A DNA stretch of 64,000 bases, taken from positions 19,871,860 to 19,935,859 of the forward strand of contig NC_079969.1 in NCBI RefSeq assembly GCF_029852145.1, written 5' to 3'. Numbering within the stretch: the stretch's first letter is position 1; every line of letters starts with the position of its first letter. The stretch is from Microplitis mediator (Eukaryota > Arthropoda > Insecta > Hymenoptera > Braconidae). The position numbers were made by a program, and so were the translations under genes. Shown here in pieces: positions 57,356-64,000 of the stretch. The notes under the pieces are model-generated. The model did not search any database and was not told where the DNA came from. It saw nothing but the letters and a program-made list of their open reading frames with translations.

Positions 57356-59219
57356 CACAGAAAGAACGAGATTGGACTGGGTACAATGTCGGATTGTATT
57401 GAGCCCTATCTGTTGTGAAAAAAATTTTCACATTGGAGCTGGTACAATCTACATTGTAGTGGCTACAATGTACATTTAACTCAGTCCAATCTAAGATTGT
57501 ACTCAGTTCCATCCAGGATGGGACTGCGTAACATGGGACTGAGTCGAATCTCACGTGGTAGTGGCTATGATCTTACATTGTAGTCAGACCTATTTAACTT
57601 TAACATTTATTCAGTTACCGTGCAACATTTAACTGACAAGAATGTAAGATAGGACTCAGTACTATCTTACATTTAAAAATTAAATGCAGCTAAAAGTTTG
57701 CTTAATTTCAGGCGGCGTTACTTTTAAACCATGCCACCAGTTATCAATGTAATTATTCAAATTAATATAATTTGTATGTAACATTAAACAACTTTGTTTC
57801 ACGATTAATTTAATTATTAAATAGTAAATTAATATTTTATAATTATTGTCATGATATAAATAGCATACATATATTTGTTATTATTTTTTTTAATTTTTCA
57901 ACCATTTGTTCAAAATACTTTTATCCTCTGAAGAAAAATCAAGTATTATTATTGTTTTTATAATTGATTATTATAATAATATAATCATATAGTAATAAAA
58001 ATGATAATTTTTTACGAGGATAAAAGTATTTTCAAAATCAATAGTTGAAAAATTAAAAGAAAAAAAATAACGATCATATGTATGTTATTTACATTACGAC
58101 AATAATTATTAAATATTAATTTACTAATTAATAATTAAATTGATCGTGAACTAAAGTTGTTTAATGTTACATAAAAATTATATTAATTTAAATAATTACA
58201 TTAATAACTGGTGGCATGGTTTAAAAGTAACTCCGCCTGGAATTAACCAAACTTTTAGCTGCATTAAATTTTTAACTTCCCGCTAAGAAAATTGTAAATT
58301 TAAAAAAAAAAGGAAGTTATTGGTTTCGGTCCGATTTTCGAAAATCGAGTTTTCATCAGATGTCAACGTTTTGAGGTTCTAGGAAGCTATTCTGACTATT
58401 CCCGGGTGGACGTCCGTGTGTATGTATGTGTGTGTGTGTGTGTATGTGTGATCTTTTTTGTGTCCGACGATATCTTTGGAACGAATTAACCGATTTGAAC
58501 TTACTTGGTGGCAATCAAAAGAGCTCACCAAAACTTAGAATTGATTAGATTTTGGGGTAGATCGGTCATGTAGTTTACAAGTTATACGAAGAATAAAAAT
58601 TAAAAAATTTTTTTGTTTTTGGTTTTTTGCATATAACTCATAAACCACTTGCCCGATTTACCTCAAAATATTAGCAGTTTTTACTCATGGTGAGACCTTT
58701 CGATTGTCACCAAGAACGTTCAAATCGATTGATTCGTTCCAAAGATATCGTCGGACAAAAATTATAATTTTTCAGTGAAGGTATGTTTTACCGGCCTAAC
58801 AAAGTTTTGAAGTTTTGGAGCTGGCCCGCAGGGTCAGGCGGTTTTCAGATTTTTAAATGTAAGATAGTACTGAGTCCTATCTTATATTCTTGTCAGTTAA
58901 ATGTCGCACGGTAACTGAATAAATGTTAGATTTAAATAGGTCCCATCGGTAACATAGGATTGGTTACTATCCTATAGGTTGGACTGACTACAATGTAAGA
59001 TCATAGCCACTATCATGTGAGATTCGACTCAGTCCCATGTTACGCAGTCCCATCCTGGATGGAACTGAGTACAATCTTGGATTGGATTGAGTTAAATGTA
59101 CATTGTAGCCACTACAATGTAGATTGTACCAGCTCCAATGTGAAAATTTTTTTCACAACAGATAGGGCTCAATACAATCCAACATTGTACCCAGTCCAAT
59201 CTCGTTTTTTCAGTGTATA
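57356..59219. mobile_element. Large foldback element, ACAATGTA/GGACTGAGT-word family
   Basis: The arms 57356-57680 and 58857-59219 are near-perfect inverted repeats beginning CACAGAAAGAACGAGATTGG and ending in its complement (TTTTTTCAGTG). A second inverted layer (TAACTGGTGGCATGGTTTAA on the right, its complement on the left) covers about 57680-57850 and 58100-58262. Words ACATTGTAGT, GGACTGAGT and TACAATCT recur in the arms. The flanking TA on both sides is a candidate target duplication. The 71-aa and 67-aa frames in the two arms are the same sequence read from each arm. Confidence 0.75.
58276..58848 (+). mobile_element. CTTCCCGC-family element, copy e, with candidate 8-bp target duplication
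   Basis: It is inserted in the right arm of the foldback 57356-59219. ATTTTTAA occurs directly on both sides (58268-58275 and 58849-58856), and the uninterrupted opposite arm shows one copy of that sequence, which defines the insertion precisely. The element runs CTTCCCGCTAAGAAAAT ... GGCCCGCAGGGTCAGGCGG and contains a TG microsatellite. No coding capacity. Confidence 0.7.
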
Positions 59220-59383
59220 AGCTTCAAATAAAAATTTAAAAATAAATTCATTGTAATATCTTATAGAGGGCCTGAAAAAAAAAGATTGAACATGGGGGTT
59301 TTTTGGTTTTCCAAGGTGGTCAAATACCTTAAAGATTTGGTTGAATAGTTTATAATTAATAAAACAATAAACTTATAAATTAC

Positions 59384-59578
59384 CTTAAATTGACTTGCAT
59401 GATCGAAGTTATTAAAATCAGCTTCCATTTCAATGGCATGATCAAGATTCTGCAAAAACTGCCTTTGAAATGTAACAATTTCTTGTATGTTGCCAAATAA
59501 TGCATTTATTTCGGCGTTAGACAAGAAAGTTTCTCGTTTCAACGGCTCCAAATAATTTTCTAATAAATTATTTAAGTT
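59384..59578 (-). CDS. sif: still life exon, DH domain N-terminal part
   Basis: 65 codons in phase 0: NLNNLLENYLEPLKRETFLS, NAEINALFGNIQEIVTFQRQ, then FLQNLDHAIEMEADFNNFDH and ASQFK. This is DH conserved region 1 continuing from the previous exon. Acceptor TTTCAG; donor AAG-GTAATT. A 147-bp intron separates it from the upstream exon. Confidence 0.93.
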
Positions 59579-59725
59579 CTGAAACAAATCAAAATTAGTT
59601 ATATTTTTAATTCCCATGGAAAATGTTATTCTTTGCAATCAGAAGAAATTTTTCTACAGTCGAAAAAAAATTACAACCGTAGTATATAAAAATAAACTAA
59701 AAATATTATGAATAATATAACTGAC

Positions 59726-60039
59726 CTTGACGTAAGTACGTTCAGTATCGATGAGTTCACAAATAACTTTTTTAAGTTTTTCCGCATCACTGAGCTGTCG
59801 GCTTGGTGTTAATACTTGAGAATGAGAGCTAACGACACTGCCAGTTGGACTAGATTTACGTGTTTCGCTCGGAGAACGACATATTCCAGTAACTTGTTCG
59901 GCAGTCTTCAATAAATTTTCAATCTCAAACGAATTTGTTCGTGACGTCTGCTTGTTATTTTCTAATTGAGAACCAGAAATACAATCTTTCATTGTAAAGG
60001 AACCGTCGTGCATAATATAACCACCACCACTTTCTTTGC
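59726..60039 (-). CDS. sif: still life exon, linker and start of DH domain; 5'-most exon in window
   Basis: It starts in phase 1 after a TTTTTTAG acceptor (60040-60041), so coding continues upstream outside the window. After KESGGGYIMHDGSFTMKDC comes a Ser/Thr-rich linker, then the DH start RQLSDAEKLKKVICELIDTE and RTYVK. The donor is AAG-GTCAGT. Sif is a Rac-specific exchange factor of synaptic terminals and epithelia in Drosophila, related to vertebrate TIAM1/2. The N-terminal PH-CC-Ex, Ras-binding and PDZ regions expected for the family are not in this window. The nine exons here encode about 658 residues. Confidence 0.92.
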
Positions 60040-60448
60040 CTAAAAAATCAAGAAAGAAAGCAAAAAAAAAAATAAATAATAATAATAATTATAATAATAG
60101 TCAAAAAAAATTTATGTCTCAACTTTTTAACGAAGCCACAGAAACAAAACTTAAAAAAAATATAAAATAAATTCCATGCAATGAAGCCATTTAAATTATT
60201 ATACTTTACATTCATAACTTTATTACAATTGCGTGCTTAATTACGACTGCAACTAATGAGATCATTACATTAAGACGAAATAATACTTAAAAACACATGA
60301 ATAACTGACAAAAAACCCAGAAATAATGAATGTTACTAAACAAAATTACAACTACTATAATTAAAATATATAAAAATTTTCACATAAAAACAAAATAATA
60401 ATAAATGTATATTAATATTAGGGTGGTCCGTTTGGAACGACTATTTTT

Positions 60449-61386
60449 AACCCCGCTAAGAAAATCGATGGTTTTCAAAATTTTGAGAACCCTATCCAAA
60501 AATTCCCATAGAATCCACTCAACTGCGACAAAAACCGCATAGAATCCTATCCCTGATTAAAAAAAGCGATTTAAAACGATTCGAAATAAAAAATTTTAAA
60601 TACTTTTTAATGCTTTTGAATACCTTGAATACTTTTGAATCCCTCTTCTTATGGGCATTTAACATTGCGAATCGTTTTAAATCGCTTTTTTTAATCAGGG
60701 ATAGACTGTATTGGTTTCTATGCGGTTTTTGTCGCAGTTGAATGGATTCTGTGGGAATTTTTGGATAGGAAAGTTATTGTTTTCACCCCGATTTGCGAAA
60801 ATCGAAATTTCATCAGATGTCGACGTTCTGAGGTCCTAGGAAGCTATTCTGACTATTTTTAGGATGATGTCCGAGTGTTTGTATGTGTGTGTGTGGGGGG
60901 GGGGGGTATGTGTGTGTGTGACCGGTCTATAACTTTTTAACTAATGACCGATTTGGATAGTTCAGGTGGCAATCGAAAGAGCTTGTTGGCCATCAACTAT
61001 TCTGAAAATTTCATTGCCACCTCAACCATCAAAATCGAGTCATTTGTCTAAGAGATATCACGGGAGAAAGAAACGATAAAAAACAGTTTTTTGCCAATAT
61101 CTTTGAAACAACTGAAGTAAACAATCCCAAAATCTGATCAGCTATAGAACTCAATAAAATACGTTGATTGCCACCTCAACCATCTAAATCGGTTAATTCG
61201 TTCGCGAGATATCGTGGGAGAAAGAAATGCTAAAAAACGGTTTTTTTTTAAAACAATGGCATACCAAAGTATTTTCGAGCTTGAAGAGCTCGAAAATGTA
61301 TTCACAACAATGCTTTCGAGTTCTTCGAAAACAGCGGGAAGTTTTAGAGCTGGCCCGCAAGGTCAACCGATAGACAGATTTTTTAG
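60449..61386 (+). repeat. CTTCCCGC-family repeat, copy f, interrupted by a small foldback
   Basis: Family left end (TTAACCCCGCTAAGAAAATC), then a foldback at 60491-60769, then CATCAGATGTCGACGTTCTG, a G-run and TG microsatellite, three ATATC(A/G)TGGGAGAAAGAAA blocks, and the right end AACAGCGGGAAGTTTTAGAG. Confidence 0.7.
60491..60769. mobile_element. Small foldback (MITE-like) element
   Basis: The left arm CCTATCCAAAAATTCCCA and the blocks GCGACAAAAACCGCATAGAA and GATTAAAAAAAGCGATTTAA are mirrored in the right arm, which ends TGGGAATTTTTGGATAGG. It is inserted into copy f of the CTTCCCGC family. Confidence 0.75.
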
Positions 61387-61794
61387 AAATGTTTTGTCAT
61401 GTAGATATTTTGTTGAAAAATATTTTGTCATGAGGATATTTATGATAAAATAATCGCAAGCCAAAATATCTATAAATAAGATACTAATGGATATGGAATA
61501 TATTAAAAAATCAAAAAGATAATTAAATAATTGTGTGAAATTAATAAAATGTAATCAAATTTAGAAAAATAATACACAGACTTGTAATGGTATTGTGCCA
61601 TTTTTCCACGGGTTTTGGGCGTGTGCAATTACCAAAATATATTAATGCACACGCATGCAATAGTACATGCCCTTTTTTCACGCGTTTTGTGTGTGTAAAT
61701 ACAAAAATATGTAAATGTATACGCTTGCAATAATATTGTGCCCTTTTAATGCAGATTTTTTTCTTCCGATTATTTTACCATTAAGTCATTTTTT

Positions 61795-62630
61795 TAACTT
61801 CCCGCTGAGAAAATCGATGATTTTCAAAAAATTCGGGAAGTTTTTGGTTTCACTCCGATTTTCAAAAACCGGGTTTTCATCATATGTCGACATTTAAAGG
61901 TGCTAGGATGCTATTCTGACATTTTCAGAGCGATGTCTGTGTGTGTGTGTGTTTTTTTTTTTTCGTTATTTTTGGATATTGTGAAAACTGTTGGATCGAT
62001 CAATTAAAAAATCTAATCAGCTCTAGAACTCGATAAAAGCTTTCGATTGCCACCAAGAACGTCTCAATCAGATAATCCGTTCAAAAGATATCGTCGACGA
62101 AAGAAACAGTAGAAAACGGTTTTGCACGACTCATGATGCGAAGCATCTGAGATGTGCTTTACGATCGAAATTTTGCAAATATCGTCGAAGCGACTAAACC
62201 AATCATTCCCAAAATTGTATCAGCTCTAGACCTCAATAAAACGCACCGATTGCCACCTCAACCGTCTTAATCGGATAATCCGTTCGAGAGATATCGTCGA
62301 CGAAAGAATAAAAAAAAATCGTTTTTTTCGTTTTTCGCGAATATTTCGGAAACTATCGAATCGATCAATTCAAAAATCTAATCAGCTCTAGAACTCGATA
62401 AAAGCTTTCGATTGCCACCTCAACCGTCTCAATCGGTTAATAGTTTGCGGGATATCGTGAGGAAAGAATTGGTAGAAAACGGTTTATTCGAAAACAATGA
62501 AATACAAACGTATTTTCGAGCTCGAAGAGCTCGAAAATGTATTCACAACAATGTTTACGAGCTCAAGGAGCTCGAAAACAGCGGGAAGTTTTAGGGCTGG
62601 CCGGCAGGGTCAACCCATAGACAGATTTTT
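61795..62630 (+). repeat. CTTCCCGC-family repeat, copy g
   Basis: Runs from TTTTTAACTTCCCGCTGAG to GCGGGAAGTTTTAGGGCTGG and CAGGGTCAACCCATAGACAG. The internal block TCTAATCAGCTCTAGAACTC is repeated three to four times, each followed by GATTGCCACCTCAACCGTC-type sequence, so the interior is itself a tandem repeat. The short frames here are repeat-derived. Confidence 0.7.
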
Positions 62631-62880
62631 TAGAAATGTTTTGTCATGTAGATATTTTGTTGAAAAATATTTTGTCATGAGGATATTTTGTTGCGGGGAT
62701 ATTTTGTCTGATGATATTAACACGTGTCACTTCCCAACAGAACCGTAGGTAATTAAATTCGAGTATATTATGGAGTAATATATGCATTCAAAATGTTAGA
62801 TACATTTATTAATAACGTAAAATATTTCAATTTGCGGGTATTTTGTTACGGGTATTTTGGCATTAGGTCAACTGTCGTGT
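62631..62880. repeat. GATATTTTGTC-word repeat
   Basis: GTAGATATTTTGTTG, GAGGATATTTTGTTGC and GGGGATATTTTGTCTG recur. Similar words follow copy f (61386-61440) and occur at 36965-37080. Confidence 0.5.
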
Positions 62881-62984
62881 TACCTTTCTGTAGAGAATGA
62901 TATTTCCTAAAAAATCGTTATCTGCATTTCTACTGTAAATTTCGTTATTTAGTCAATATCAAATAAAAACAAAATTACTATTAA

Positions 62985-63223
62985 CAGGGGTTCGCACTTT
63001 TCTCTCTATTATACTCAAGTTTACGAACAGTACTATCTTTGTTGCACTTGTACAGTAAATGGAAACTTTGGACGAGTTGTTCTCTTAAACAAACGAATAT
63101 TATGAATCAATTAAAGCGCACTTCGCTAGATTAGACAATAATCCATCAAAGTGCGGTCTGTGTTTTGTATTGAGAGATTTTGTTTCTGAAAAAAACCCAG
63201 CCGAAAATATCTGATAACCCCTG
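62985..63223. mobile_element. MITE with TTAA target duplication
   Basis: A 239-bp element with ends CAGGGGTT and AACCCCTG, flanked on both sides by TTAA (62981-62984 and 63224-63227). TTAA duplication is characteristic of piggyBac-type, among other, transposons. Non-coding. Confidence 0.7.
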
Positions 63224-63355
63224 TTAAAAAAAAATGATTTTTAGAACCAATACAGAAAAAGCAATTGGAGTCTGAGCAAAATTACTAAGGCAACTTTTGA
63301 AGAGTATTAAATTACCTACAAAACGCCGCAAACGACGACCCGATAATTGAAAGAT

Positions 63356-63668
63356 CTCACAAGCCCGCCGATGGCGGGCGAAGTTTGATCTCAATTATTC
63401 GAGTGTCTCGCACGAGAGATTACGAAGGTAGTATCGCTGCTTATATGTCTTTGACCACAAGTTCAGAGCTAAAAATAAACGACTGGGACGTCCTTCGGCA
63501 TCGTGGCGCTGTCCCATTACTATTTGATCATTAGTTTAAAGCTATAGAATTTTTAATTTTATCTGAAAAGGGGTTGGGTAGCATCCATGGCTGTTTGGGT
63601 GGAAATCTCTCGTGCAAGATACTCGAATAATTGAGATCAAACTTCGCCCGCCTTCGGTGGGCTCGTGA
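63356..63668. repeat. Inverted repeat downstream of tyrosine-recombinase ORF
   Basis: The arms 63356-63421 and 63603-63668 are inverted copies (CGAAGTTTGATCTCAATTAT facing its complement) separated by about 180 bp. A hairpin CCCGCCGATGGCGGG lies within the left arm. TCTCGCAC...GAGATTACGAA also recurs directly at about 63406 and 63692. The position just after the recombinase stop fits the terminal and internal complementary repeats of DIRS-like elements. Confidence 0.6.
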
Positions 63669-63829
63669 ATTCTTTCAATTATCCTTCGTGTCTCGCACTT
63701 CGAGATTACGAAAGTAGCTGTTTAGAGCAATACTTTCTTGATAATATGTTATTTATTGAACTAATGTCATTACAGAGTAAAATGAAAAATGAGATTATCG
63801 TAATATAATTATTAGTGTAGTATCATTAC

Positions 63830-64000
63830 TTATACTGATACACTGGGCGTTAACACCGCTTCTGCAAACTTATTGTCGCGAATAATTATTGGCTGGTGGT
63901 AAAAGTTGGCAAACACTTTAGAGTCCTGGGACCAACCTGCCACTTTTTTAATTTTCTCAATACTAACACCTTTATCATATGCTCTAGATGTCGATGCATG
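63830..64000 (-). CDS. C-terminus of DIRS/Ngaro-like tyrosine recombinase (partial)
   Basis: 56 codons plus a TAA stop, open to the window edge. The peptide starts HASTSRAYDKGVSIEKIKKV, then AGWSQDSKVFANFYHQPIII. It matches the last catalytic blocks of the phage-integrase family as used by DIRS-type retroelements: the (R)HASTS helix, the GWS block and the nucleophilic Tyr in FANFYHQP. The RH part of the HxxR motif would lie just outside the window. The protein would be the integrase substitute of a retroelement that lacks a DDE integrase. Whether reverse transcriptase lies upstream cannot be seen. Confidence 0.8.
   Translation of the reverse strand, partial: HASTSRAYDKGVSIEKIKKVAGWSQDSKVFANFYHQPIIIRDNKFAEAVLTPSVSV

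Larger units (their letters stand above)
57083..59330. mobile_element. TTAAGGTACTTGACC-family element, split by a nested foldback
   Basis: The left part, 57083-57352, starts TTAAGGTACTTGACCATCC and contains GAGGCCTCGACTTTGG. The right part, 59220-59330, contains TTATAGAGGGCCTG and ends GGTGGTCAAATACCTTAA. Together they match the intact copy at 27311-28054 in reverse orientation. Between them lies the element at 57356-59219. Confidence 0.65.

Noticed and set aside
57339..57554. 71-aa ORF (and its near-identical 67-aa copy at 59017-59220)
   Set aside because: These are the two arms of one foldback element read in opposite directions, not a duplicated gene.
60042..63980. Further upstream sif exons
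   Set aside because: I scanned the - strand for conserved PDZ or Ras-binding domain peptides with splice sites and found only repeats; the next exon is presumably beyond the window.

Overview
The window is strongly AT-rich, repeat-laden nuclear DNA of an arthropod. It most likely comes from an insect, and a hymenopteran such as a parasitoid wasp fits best. That placement rests on the style of the two recognisable host genes, the base composition and the mobile elements; it is not proven by any marker. No bacterial features, operons or CRISPR arrays are present.

Host genes. (1) A single-exon SAP30BP/HCNGP-like gene lies at 6364-7413 (+). (2) The 3' half of the Rac guanine-exchange-factor gene still life (sif, the TIAM orthologue) runs on the - strand from 60039 down to its stop at 29730. 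I could join nine exons with consistent splice sites and phases, covering the DH domain, the PH domain and the C-terminal tail; the 5' exons lie beyond the window. (3) A previously unlisted two-exon gene for a small secreted protein (39067-39164 joined to 43528-44248, +) sits antisense inside the 21.5-kb sif intron. It has no cysteine, and no methionine apart from the two at its N-terminus. (4) A tRNA-Leu(UAA) gene (52898-52980, -) lies in another sif intron.

Mobile DNA. A non-LTR retrotransposon has an intact gag-like ORF1 and an endonuclease domain, but stops at an ATT-repeat tail before any reverse transcriptase (33806-36123, -). There is a decayed tyrosine-recombinase fragment (32526-33149) and the C-terminus of a DIRS/Ngaro-like tyrosine recombinase at the right edge (63830-64000). 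tRNA-like SINE heads, a possible solo LTR, a MULE-like foldback with a 9-bp target duplication (7560-8510) and many smaller inverted-repeat elements are also seen.

The most unusual signal is a class of long palindromic elements. Each is built from many diverged copies of one short word, and the word differs between families (for example CACCGTG, TTACGGTAA, ATACGGTAT, CATGATCATG, CATATATGG, CAAGTTG, TTGGGCCAA, TCTCATAAA, CGGTAATTG, GAATTCAG). Several unrelated-looking families share the same outer ends, TACCC(T/G)...GGGTA, often with a CCCTSGCGG core. They occur across the whole window, frequently nested in one another; one intron holds a three-layer nest with readable insertion sites.

Layout: 1-6.2 kb repeats and a duplicated block; 6.2-8.5 kb SAP30BP and foldback; 8.5-29.7 kb AT-rich intergenic DNA with many palindromic elements; 29.7-60 kb sif with its repeat-filled introns and the nested secreted-protein gene; 60-64 kb repeats and a DIRS-like element end.
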